DNA from: Beroe ovata
Lineage: Eukaryota; Ctenophora; Nuda; Beroida; Beroidae
Assembly: GCA_946803715.1 (NCBI GenBank)
Contig: CAMPET010000114.1
Span: 198,901 to 224,593 of the forward strand
Reading direction: 5' to 3'
Length of the DNA stretch: 25,693 nucleotides
A program made the position numbers and the translations under genes. Below, one piece after another: positions 9,061 through 23,367 of this stretch (the stretch's first letter is position 1; the number at the start of each line of letters is the position of its first letter). Under the pieces are notes generated by a model. The model had not been told where the DNA came from. It did not search any database and was given only the letters and a program-made list of their open reading frames with translations.

Positions 9061-10785
9061 TGTCTAGTTGAAGTGTGGGATTATAGAACAGAAGAGACTA
9101 GTTATGTTGATAGTGAATGTGATAGCAAAACCATGTTACATCATTCGTTAAATCAACTTTCTCAATGAAACAGGGTACATAGTAAAATTAATAAATTATC
9201 GAACAACTTTTCAACTGGCTAACAGGTAACAAGCATACTTCATGAAACAGTGCTCCTTTCATTTCTCGACTCAAACAACCTAAACTCTGGCCTGACACTA
9301 CTTTGCTTCCCTACACCTCATCAACTGCTTGAACAGCTCAGGAACAATACTTTGAATTCTAATTTTCCTAAACCCATCCCTCTTAAACAGGATACTATAA
9401 AAACCAGGTCAATCCAAGATTACTCTTTTGTAAATAAGTTAATTAAAAATTATTATTACCTGTGACGACAAGTATAAAAAGACCCTAATAATGTCAGCTT
9501 TCAAAAGATTTGAAACTTAAATGAAACAGAACTATAGCTATCGAGTAAAATATTATACTTCAGACTTGAGAGTCTATGATCTTTTCAATAATTCAATTGC
9601 GGGCCACACACACATATAAAAGACCTCAGATAAAGATAAAAAGTTCGCATAATTAGAGCCGGATATCGATAAGGTAAATTAGGATTTCACCGGACGTAAA
9701 AACTACAAAAGTACATATATCAAAGTACTGCCCTATCTATATTGGATTAACATGGTGTAGAAATACTCAGGAAACATTATTGCGAGTGTTGATAAGTTAG
9801 GGGTCACCAAATTAAAATATAATTAATCAAATAGATAAAACTGTCGCATGTAATAACCCAAATCTTACTTTCCGTAATCTAAACACCCATAATTTTCTGA
9901 TATAGGTATGCATTATTAACCAATATTTTCTCAAAAAATAAGAACCTAGCCTGGAGTCATGCGACAGCTTTATTGATGTACAATAAATTAACAGGTACAA
10001 TAAAAGATCAACTATATATTTTGACAAGAATTTTTTGTTTAAGACTAAAACCGTTATATATAAATGAAACATAATGATAAAAATACCAATAAAACTTTAC
10101 AAAATAACACTCAAAAATGTCTGTACAAAAGATTAATTACGGCTGTGACGCACAATTAAATCATTAACTAATTAGATCATATAATAAATAGAGATTATAT
10201 GACTAAATCAGATAGTCAATGAATTCATTTGATATTTGTCAGGGTATCAAATGCTGTTATGTGGCGTCGAATGAGAAGGAATGCCGGCAAACCTTCTATT
10301 CTTTCCCACCAAACAAGTACTCGCCACAAGTTGATCACGGATTTTCAGTTTTTATTTTTGCGCAAGTATATTTGACATTTGTATCGTCTCTGCAAGCTTG
10401 TATTTGTATCATCTATGCAAGTCTGAAAATCAAGAAGAAAAACGGGTACTGAAAATCCGAGTGTAATTAATGCTATTTATAGCTATGATTTAAGAGCTAA
10501 TTTGCAAATTGTTCGTTTTTCTCGATACAATTATCACTTTCTGTTAATCATATCGTTCGATTCTACACTGAACTCCATAGATAAATTGGAGTGACCTTCA
10601 TCTCTGATCGCGTCCCGATGGCCTATTTCAGACTATGAGTTGAGACACTTTCGACGCACCGTGTTTTTTGCTCCACTTCAACAAAATTTTTCTTGCCTAA
10701 TCCTCTCAATCTAAGCTTAATTCCTCCAGAATTTGAATTTTTCAAGATTCAAACATTATTTGATCCTATATCTTGTGTCTTCTCT
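9061..10785. other. AT-rich intergenic region, no supported gene
   Basis: About 1.7 kb of AT-rich DNA between the RPL39 start and the zinc-finger gene 3' end. It must contain the RPL39 promoter and probably the zinc-finger 3' UTR. Open frames at 9250-9465, 9827-10072 and 10219-10452 lack recognisable features. A 12-bp inverted repeat (10338-10349 / 10448-10459) encloses a short imperfect direct repeat. Confidence 0.7.
10338..10459. repeat. 12-bp perfect inverted repeat flanking a 98-bp segment
   Basis: CGGATTTTCAGT at 10338-10349 and its complement ACTGAAAATCCG at 10448-10459. Between them an imperfect direct repeat of about 25 bases occurs (ATTTGTATCGTCTCTGCAAG / ATTTGTATCATCTATGCAAG). It could be a tiny foldback element; no flanking target duplication is obvious. 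Confidence 0.5.
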
Positions 10786-15186
<4,401 letters not shown>

Positions 15187-15599
15187 GTCAGCTAGTACTC
15201 ATAAAGCCTCTGTCCAGACCATAAAATAACCCTGAGAAGGATAGATTCACATATTGCTCATTGGAGATAAACCCTTTGTTCATATTGAGATGTTTGCGGT
15301 GCGTTCAGGAATATGATTACTCTTGACACCAGACAAAACAATTGCATTACACAGGTGAGTTGGTATAGTAGGCAAAGGCATCCCAGCTACTCAAGTTAAG
15401 GCATGATAAACTAGCTATAAAATGGATAGCTACAGAGACCAGATACGGGTCTAGTGTAGAAGTGCAAACCACTTATTGGGAAACCACTTGACAAGTAATC
15501 TCTATAACGGCTTTATCGTGATATGGGTTTCGCGGTGCTAATTTTTTGATGAATTGAAATAGACTGTAAATGGTGCAGATATAAAAGCCAGCTTTTATT

Positions 15600-15607
15600 T
15601 GACGTCA
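15600..15607. promoter_or_regulatory. CRE-type palindrome TGACGTCA
   Basis: Perfect 8-bp site for CREB/ATF-type bZIP factors in the divergent promoter region. HRD1 genes are commonly induced by the unfolded protein response through ATF6/XBP1, which read related ACGT-core sites. The link to this site is inference. Confidence 0.3.
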
Positions 15608-15893
15608 GAATCTCGCGCGCGCATTCACCGAAGGCCATGAAAGGCACAAGTGCCTGATTAGTAGAAGTCAGGTGAAACCCGCAAGTTAAACACGCGCAAA
15701 ACTTATTCAGCCGCAGCCGGCGGCCGCCGCGCCGCGGGACGCGCGCGTGATTTCGACCAATTTAAAATGCATAATATAAAGGCAAGTGGACGCGGCCACA
15801 AAACGCGGAGCCGCGCATCGAGCCGAGGCGGAGCTTTTGGGTTATGCAAGCGCGGTCTGAAGCTGGGAAAATCAAAAATATGTTTCAATTTTG

Positions 15894-16065
15894 TTCCCGC
15901 GCTGCGTGACCCAAATACTCCGCGCGCGCTGCGCGTCTCCGTGGTTTGGAGACGCGTGGTTAAGGTTTGGTCTCCGTGGTTTGGTCTCCTTTCTACGACT
16001 TTAATTCAGTTCACTGAGTAGAACAGGGGCGCGCAACGTGTGCACATTTCAATTTCATGTTTGCG
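15894..16065 (+). repeat. Dispersed repeat, copy B
   Basis: Collinear with copy A at 5521-5700, including a 15-of-16 match TCAATTTCATGTTTGC near the right end and CGCGCTGCG...CAAATACTC...CCGTGGTTT at the left end. This copy is GC-richer and has an internal repeat of CCGTGGTTTGG/GTCTCC. Confidence 0.5.
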
Positions 16066-16467
16066 CGCGCGAACCGAAATTCTCAGCTCGACTAAGTCAA
16101 TCATCAATTGACAGAGATACAAAGGATGAAGTCATATTTATGAATGGTTTTTCATTTTTATAGGATCATGCAGTCATGCACGGCTATCTGTGGACGTGAG
16201 CCGCGCCTTACACCACACGGGACATTCTATGCTCAAGTTCTAAATTTGATTTTCATAACTTGTAATCTTACATAAATCTTCCATGAGTTTTCTTTTGTTT
16301 TAGTGAGAATTTCCAAGTCTTTTAATCTTATTTGAAACATGGTAAACATAGGACCTCCTTAAGATTAAGTGTTCAACACATGTTACATGTACTTTTGTCA
16401 GGTATAGTAATCCCTTCAATGCAGCTATTACCAGGATCTATGCAAATTACCAAGTGTCACTTAGGTT

Positions 16468-19400
16468 ATGAATAAGGCAGCTCTTGTTGCTGCTGGTTCA
16501 AGCTTAGCGTCTTCATGCGTCATTTATAATGTTTGGCAACAGAAGCACCAGTTCTATCCAACAGTTGTTCACATCAGCAAGAGCTCATCTTGCATGGCTG
16601 TGTTTTATATCCAGGCATTCTCCCTGGTATATTTCTTTGCCCATGTATTCAGGTTAGTTCTCAGTCCCATTTCAAGAGTTTTGCATGAATTTGGCATAAT
16701 ATGTTGAAATTAATATTATTTATTTGTCCATCCAGAAAAATATTTTTTGGAACTCTGAGGGCTGCTGAAACTGAGCATCTTGTAGAAAGGAGCTGGTATG
16801 CTCTAACAGAGACGTGCCTTGCATTCACTGTGTTCAGGTAAATGAAGTTAAAAGAGCAAAAACTTTATAGAAAGATTTTTGTGGTTATGTTTTCACCAGG
16901 CTACAAAGCTCTGAATCTGAATGAACCCAGATATATTCACAGGGATGATCTGAGTCCAAGCTTCATTGCACAGTTTGCAGTTCTTCTCTTTTTGAAGGCA
17001 TTCCATTGGCTTTTGGAGGATAGAATAGATTTTATGGAGAGAAGTCCTGTTATAGGCTTCCTATTTCATTTGAGGGCCCTTTCCCTCATAACAATACTAT
17101 CAGTTTGTGATGCTTTTTTGGTGTCTTATGCAGGTGAGTTCATGAATAGTATTGTGAGATACTTCAATATAAGCAATTGCTCATATTGGCTACCACTTAT
17201 CTATTGACTTCCCCAGCACATGTGACATTACAGAAAGGAGCATCAGTTCACCTTGTGTTTGGTTTTGAATATGTTGTACTACTTTTACTGGTGTGTACCA
17301 TTATGGTCAAGTACGTTCTTCATCTGATCGACTTGAAACATGAGAGCCAGTGGGCAAACAAGACCATCTATCTCCTATACACCGAGTTGGTTATTGGAGG
17401 GATCAAGGTATATTGAAAATGGATTATTGCGACTTCAACCAACCATTACAATGAGTCGATATACGTTTTCTATCTACTGGTCCAATGGATCCCATGATGG
17501 GATTCCCATCCATCAGTGATAAAATCACTACTTTAACTCACCCCCAGGTTCTGATGTACGCCATGTTTGTGACAATGATGATCCGAGTACACACATTCCC
17601 CCTCTTCGTTATCAGACCCATGTACCTTGCTCTGAGACAGTTCCAGAAAACCCTGGTGGATGTGATCAAGAGTAGGAAAGCCACGTACAACATGAGGGAG
17701 CGGTATCCTGATGCAACTCCTGAAGAGATCGGCAATGGAGACAACACGTGTATTATATGCAGAGAGGTGGGTTTGATTGTCTCCTTGACAACAGCAGGAT
17801 TCGTTCATTTGTATTCTGTCACATTTGCTATGCTAATGGGTGTTGAAGATAGCCATAACGCACATTTCCATCATAGAATTTAAGCTTGCTATGTATACGT
17901 TTCATAATAATGCAACATAATATTCAATAAATAGTGTGTACACATAACGCTATGCTGTGTGCAGTGTAATGACTCACAAGTAATATTCCACGATATTGGA
18001 CATGTCTGTCATGGACACCCATTATATGCGCGTGTAAACCGCACACCAGCTATCATGTAACGGATCATACAATACATTTGTATTTACAGGAGATGACAGC
18101 TGCAAAGAAACTGCCGTGTGGACACATTTTCCATCTTGAGTGCTTGAGGAGTTGGTTGCTGCGACAACAGACGTGTCCCACGTGCCGTATTGATATTCTC
18201 CAGCAACAGCAACATCCAACCCACCAACAACGACCACAGCAACAGCAACCTAACAGTGGAGGTCCAGGTAAGATGCTCTGATGTCATCTTTTTTTCTTCT
18301 ATTCGATCTCATTCACTGTCGGCCCTTTAAACTTAGGAACTGATCATCGGATTGACGTGAAACTTGGTTGTCCGGGTTTCTGATGGTCCTTGAGCTATGG
18401 TAGAAGTTTCAAGTCAAATGGTCGATCCGTTTGGGAAATATCCTCAAATGCTCATTCAAACTGACATGTTTTTGGTGGAAAATGGGGTATATCAGTCCTT
18501 AGTTGGGTTGAGCTTAAATTCTCCCACGCTACCCTGTCAATTGCTGACCCCAAATGTGCGAAGTTGTCCGGCAGCCACTGTGTGACAATGTAGAATCAAG
18601 TACTTATACCAATAACATTCCCCTGGTAATTGTGAGATTATGAATGGAAATGAGACCCATTCATACCGAATTAACAACAAACATCCCATACTAAACAAAT
18701 ATCCCCCACTATTTCTTAGCTGGAGTCCGGGGAGTCCGAGGTGCACAACAGAACCCTCCCCTTTTCTCGTGGCACAATAACGCTGTCCCAAACAATGGGG
18801 GAGCTGGGAGCGGGGGAGCGGGGAGTGGGGGACCAGGGGCCACTCCCCGCTTCTTTATTCCCACCACTGGGGGATCTAGCAACTTCCCCATATCAGGTGA
18901 GGTATATCAGATGTTTCACTTGAAAACGAACAGCGATTGAGAATCAAAGCAACGCAGATTATATTCTACAGTATCATTACCACTGACACAAGTTTTTCTG
19001 CCAGGTTTTGCTATGCCTCCCCCTCCCCCTTCACTACACTCCATGACAGAAGAAGAACTCAAATCCTTCGAGGGGGACACTCGATCCGCAATCGAAAATC
19101 GACTGATTATCCTTAAAAATGTCCAGGTTTGTGGTGGTTCATTCATTGGCTCCACCGATCGCTATTTATAGGTGAACTTTTCTCACCTTTACTCTACTTT
19201 AGATGCTAATGGAGGCGGTACAGGGGCAAATGCAGTTGTATAATAGCGTGGCCGGTCCTATTTCTCCCTCAACTGTCCTCTTTACCACTCAACCAGGTAA
19301 TTGTCGAACATTTTTAGCAACTTCTCTCCTACCATTTCGATGAAATATTGAAGATACTAGATAGGGAAGATATAATTTTCAATACTGATCAATTTCACTG

Positions 19401-19999
19401 TCAGATGCAGGCGGTGGCGAATCATCTTCACAGTCAACGTCAAGCAACACACAGCAACAATCAAGCAACACACAGCAACAATCAAGCAACACAGCTCAAG
19501 CAACAGAGACGGTAGTACCAGATGTTCCGACCATGGAGGAAGACACATTACCGAGTAAGTGGACGACGAGCAGTAATATATGACATTGATCATTGATCGA
19601 AGCCAATGCTGTTCCAACAACCACTTATTCCCCATGAAATGCCCCTCAGTCCTCATTATAATCCTCATTACAATCCTCGATGTATTCTAGATCCTATTCC
19701 CCATCCTCTCAGATCCATCAGAACGCGTCACTCCACGACCCAGTGCTGAGGAAGCTGATTCTGGACGGGAACGTTCCCATCTGAGACAAGCTCGTCTAGC
19801 TGCTCTCCACTCCCCTCTGACATCACCAACTCACGCGTTACCTGGCGACGATAACGCGTCACCTGGCGAGAATAACGCGTCACCTAGCAACGCTAGCGTA
19901 AGGTCAGGAGTTGGTCAAGAGGGTGGGAATCCTTTTGCCGCTCTAGCTAACGCTGGCCTGAGAAAGAGGAATGTTCATGAAGAGGAAATTGAAGAGTAG
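16468..19999 (+). CDS. SYVN1: E3 ubiquitin ligase synoviolin/HRD1
   Basis: Multi-spanning ER membrane RING ligase that retrotranslocates and ubiquitinates misfolded proteins in ERAD, with SEL1L as known partner. Eleven exons: 16468-16652, 16736-16837, 16943-17133, 17217-17407, 17548-17766, 18090-18267, 18720-18896, 19005-19126, 19203-19296, 19405-19554, 19713-19999 (stop TAG); 631 residues (human 617). Seen: KHQFYPTVV and MAVFYIQAF in the first membrane segments, [58 protein letters not shown] and YPDATPEE, all family hallmarks. The RING-H2 domain has C291, C294, C306, H308, H311, C314, C325, C328; the metal ligands are complete. After it come Gln-rich, Gly/Ser-rich ([12 protein letters not shown]) and Pro-rich segments, a conserved helix around [21 protein letters not shown] and NASPGEN repeats, and a basic/acidic end ([15 protein letters not shown]). 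The acceptor-like TTAG lies three bases before the ATG. Function is highly likely intact. Confidence 0.96.
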
Positions 20000-20335
20000 A
20001 CTGTAGAGCACATATTTTGATGTATCTGCTTTTGATTCAAGCTTTTTGTTAGATTTCAGTTGTGTTTGTAACGCTAATTTCGATCTTTTTGTTGATTAAG
20101 AGGGTATTATAGTCAATAGTCATGACTCATGATAGTCTATTGTTCTATTGTTGTAATATTTAAATTGTAGAAAAGGGGACATTAGGATTGATTAATGATT
20201 TCTTAAAGATTGTCAAGCTAGGCAGTTATTGTGACCTCAGATAAAGGGTAAATTTGGCATGTTAGATTATCACAGTGAATAGCAATCGCTTTAGTTTCTC
20301 ATTTCACTGACGCATGATTTATGCTGGGGCTTATT

Positions 20336-20341
20336 AATAAA
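20336..20341 (+). terminator. Candidate polyadenylation signal for SYVN1
   Basis: AATAAA 337 bases after the HRD1 stop codon, the first good match downstream. Confidence 0.55.
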
Positions 20342-20681
20342 TCGCCAGCTTTCGAGTTTCGACTAATACAATGAAAATTTATTAAACTGTAATAATATAA
20401 CAAGCACTAAGATAGCTATTAATAGTTTTCATCAGCGGCAGTCTCATTTTTCGTGTTTTCGTGACACATTTATGTTTTTATAACATTCGTGACCCTTCTT
20501 CGATAGCTACACGGAGGATTATTGAAACAATTATCAAAGTAACATACTTAGTTTGAATTGTTTGTGGTAATTGATTTTCATTAACTTGTTTGTTGCCTTA
20601 GGGATAGTATGAGTTCTAGTGCTATCAACCATGCGAATACTACATCACCCCTTCAATTCATCGATACAGGTATGAAACATG

Positions 20682-20795
20682 TTCGTCGTGTTAACAGTTC
20701 TTGTTGTCGTGTCAACGGTGGTTACCGTGTTGTAAGTGGTTGTCGTGTTAACAGTAGTTGTCATGGTAACAGTTGTTGTTGTCATGACAGTGTCA
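20682..20795. repeat. Degenerate minisatellite of GTTGTCGTGTTAACAGT type
   Basis: About six imperfect copies with a period near 18 bases, including GTTGTCGTGTTAACAGTA and, at 20757-20770, the X-box-like GTTGTCATGGTAAC also found in introns of the APP-like gene. Confidence 0.65.
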
Positions 20796-20865
20796 GTATC
20801 TGTTTAAAGTGTCCTCATTTCATCCAGCTGCAGTCAAGCTATTGACAGTGATATTGATATCCAAC

Positions 20866-20918
20866 CTGTACAGTGTACACTGTGTACACTATACAGTGAC
20901 ACAGTGTACGTGTACACT
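20866..20918. repeat. GTGTACAC palindrome cluster
   Basis: The perfect 14-bp palindrome ACAGTGTACACTGT (20870-20883) is followed at once by GTGTACAC and by ACAGTGTACGTGTACACT, so several overlapping dyads lie within about 50 bases. Confidence 0.6.
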
Positions 20919-20985
20919 TGTCTTTTGGATACTGGTCACAGAGATCATATCATGAGCGAACACGCAGTATAATACACTTGAGAAA

Positions 20986-21072
20986 GACACACACACACAC
21001 ACACACACACAGNTTGACAAACACACACACACACACACACAGCCACATGCACACACACACACACACACACAG
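20986..21072. repeat. (CA)n microsatellites with an N
   Basis: Three CA runs separated by short spacers; an undetermined base at 21013 marks assembly uncertainty. Confidence 0.95.
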
Positions 21073-21616
21073 TGTGCCCCATATTTGAAGGTGTGCGTGA
21101 TTTTTTCTATCATTCTTTCTCTTCGTACGGCTGTTCTATTTGTAGGTGCTTATATTATCATCTTATTGCAATGCTGTAGCTATACAATTATATTGTTAAT
21201 GAATGATAGTTCGAATATAGGTCAGGGTCTATATTGCTAACACTACTAATTAAGGGCATTGTTTTTACCTTATATGGTCATATGACGTCCCATGGCAGCA
21301 TGAAAGATGTGAACCTCCCTTCTGTGCAGTACACGGCGACTCTTTGGTATAAACAGCTCCGTGTGTACTGTGTGTGTGTACTGTTTTATGTTGAGAGTCT
21401 GTTTATTGTGACTTGTTAGTTGAATACTTGAATATCCCTCGATTCAAACCGTCTTAGTTAAGACAGTATCATAAGACAGTTCACAGTAATCAGTATCTTA
21501 AGAGAGTCATCTTTATTTCCGTCGAATAGATTTCCATTATTTAAACGGTTTGTTTACAATACAAGTAATGAGAGCAAGGATGTCTAATGATGATTCCGAA
21601 CTTCTTCTCTAATCAG

Positions 21617-23181
21617 ATGCCTGCCCACTTGTTAATGGCACCGCTTGTATTTCCTCTAGAAGTCATGTCTGGTATGAAGATCTTTAGTGAATTCGTCTCA
21701 GAATTATGTTGACTAAGTTTTGTGTACCTAATATTAACATATTAATAGGTAGATCATAATCCATACGAAATAAGTAATAGGTACCCTGTACTGGGTTACT
21801 TGGTGGAGATGTGAGAGAGAGAGAGAAAAACTTGTGATTATGTTTGTTGACTCATAGTCATGCATGACCTTGTTGTTGACTTGTAAATGTATAATGCTGA
21901 ATGGTAGTAAACAGCAAATACACGAGTTTATTTATTGTTATGAGAAGTGTAGACTCCAGTTCATTTATTACTCTCACTATGTGAGCAGATCACCTCACAC
22001 AATTGCTCGTTCCTTGGTCTGAAAATTGCTCGTTTATCATGATATTGGTAGAAATTGTGGTCCATTGTTCGAAAAAAGCAGGCTTTTTTCCCTGGTACGA
22101 AACAGGAAATATACCTAAGTTGGATGTTCGTATTCTTCTTACGTTATCTTTCTCCCCTCAAATCGTTGTAACAAGATAAGACTTCAGAGTAAATTTTAAC
22201 TCCTCACTGTGCAGGTCTTGCAGCCACATGATAATGTCGTTATGTCTGTATACATATGCGCGCGCCTTCGTATATCCTGGTTCAGTTTTCTTTTCTTTTC
22301 TCGACCAGTCGCAACTCTTGAATTTTCTATTCCTTTGAATTAATATCATTGCATCATAAGTTCTAGAAATTCTAGTTTTTACTCTTACAATCTGTCTACA
22401 AGAGTTGTATTGTTCACAACTCTAGCCAGTGTCCACTAATCTTATCCATTAATCCCGTTCACTTGCCCCCCAGTCCAAGTGCTGTCCAGTGCTGTCCTCT
22501 CAATCCTGCACAACGTGCTACTCCTCCTCTTCACTCTAATCAACTGGGTGGCGGGACACGTTTTTCTACTACTTCAGTGTGTGTTTTGGTGTGTCCCCTC
22601 ACTCGTTAAGGTGAGTTATTCCTTTTATGGAATAATCTGTTACTCCGAAGTATAGCGAGATATTGTGATTGGACTCTCGTGATATAAAGAGAAACGAGAA
22701 TCTTCAAGGAAGGTAGGAAGTGAACTCTATGACTTCCTACTTCCTGTGGCCGAGTTTATTTGTCCACTGACTGGTTATTGAGACTTTGCAACTCATGTCA
22801 TTGAGGGAGATATTTTTAAACAGTATAAGCACAATTCTAGCTCCGGTGTTATGTTACACACAGCAGTTACCATGACATAACCAGTTCCCGGGTCTTCTAT
22901 CTAGGATGTTTCGGATACAAAACATTTAGAAGTCGAATTATATAGAGTTCAAGTTTTTAATTAAGTATAATCCACAATCTTGCCGCTGATAACCTTACCT
23001 CTCCCAGTTGGTCCAATTGGTTCTCCTAAACCTGCTGTCTGTGAGCAGCTATGCTGATGACGTCATTCTCTCGTTATCGGACTCCCTATATTACGTCATA
23101 GACTACTCCCTAGACGGACTGGAGTGCTTAGCTGTGCAGCTACATGCCGTGCTACCCTACTGCGCTTCCCTTCCCCTTCAG
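21617..23181 (+). CDS. Unrecognised hydrophobic membrane protein, 5' exons (partial)
   Basis: Three exons join in phase: 21617-21671, 22474-22610 and 23008-23181. They give 122 residues beginning MPAHLLMAPLVFPLEVMSV, with good acceptors (TCTCTAATCAG, TTGCCCCCCAG, ACCTCTCCCAG) and GTATG/GTGAG/GTATA donors. Exon 2 in this frame is strongly hydrophobic (VLLLLFTLINWVAGHVFLLL), as is the start of exon 3 (LVQLVLLNLLS); an amphipathic Asp/Ser/Leu/Tyr-rich stretch follows. Two membrane segments are likely. The ATG lies immediately after the acceptor AG. A leader exon at about 20601-20670 may precede it; joined to that exon's own ATG, another frame would run through exon 2 and stop at its end. After 23181 either splicing continues beyond the window or translation runs on into the tandem array and stops at 23212-23214. 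I do not recognise the family. Confidence 0.5.
22071..22090. repeat. 9-bp foldback GAAAAAAGC / GCTTTTTTC
   Basis: Perfect inverted repeat with a two-base spacer, within the intron 21672-22473 of the membrane protein gene. It looks like a bacterial terminator by shape only; no role is implied. Confidence 0.6.
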
Positions 23182-23327
23182 GTATACCTACATCTCCTCA
23201 GGGAAGCAAGATAGGGCCGAAATTCGATCGGGAATCAATTCAGCGTCCAAAAATACATGAGAATTCATGGTCTTCGCTTGCATGTGCGACAAAAGATTTC
23301 TTCGAAATTCTGATTGGAGTATCGATA

Positions 23328-23367
23328 GAAAATGAAGTGTGACTCCACACTTTTTTACTTCATTTTC
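23328..23367. repeat. Hairpin within array unit (copy 1)
   Basis: GAAAATGAAGT (23328-23338) pairs perfectly with ACTTCATTTTC (23357-23367). In copy 1 the loop itself contains GTGTG-ACTC-CACAC. The same stem is at 23871-23912 in copy 2 and recurs in copies 3 and 4, with the inner loop changed to GTGAGTGACTCCAC. Confidence 0.8.

Larger units (their letters stand above)
15187..16467. promoter_or_regulatory. Divergent intergenic region between zinc-finger gene and HRD1
   Basis: About 1.3 kb separates two genes transcribed away from each other, so both promoters must lie here. The middle (about 15610-16080) is strikingly rich in GCGCGC and CpG compared with the AT-rich flanks. It contains the palindrome TGACGTCA at 15600-15607 and a dispersed repeat copy at 15894-16065. 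No TATA box or start site can be assigned. Short open frames at 15703-16021 are repeat and GC-island artefacts. Confidence 0.55.
20000..21616. other. HRD1 3' flank, minisatellite and microsatellite region
   Basis: Contains the HRD1 3' UTR and AATAAA (20336-20341), a possible small exon (about 20601-20670, acceptor TTGCCTTAG and donor GTATGA) that could be a leader for the downstream membrane protein gene, a GTTGTC/GTTAAC minisatellite, a palindrome cluster and CA microsatellites. I see no other gene. Confidence 0.6.

Noticed and set aside
9250-9465. Open frame in the AT-rich intergenic region
   Set aside because: Low-complexity Asn/Leu/Lys composition with no domain signal and no supporting splice sites.
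10219-10452. Open frame of 77 codons overlapping the inverted repeat
   Set aside because: It overlaps the foldback and direct repeats, ends in a Lys-rich low-complexity run and has no family resemblance.
18268-18719. Long HRD1 intron with an open frame (18397-18585)
   Set aside because: The exons on each side join in phase with family-like sequence, and this stretch breaks the frame; it is an ordinary intron.
22071-22090. Foldback with T-run resembling a rho-independent terminator
   Set aside because: The window is eukaryotic and the site lies inside an intron; the shape alone is not evidence of termination.
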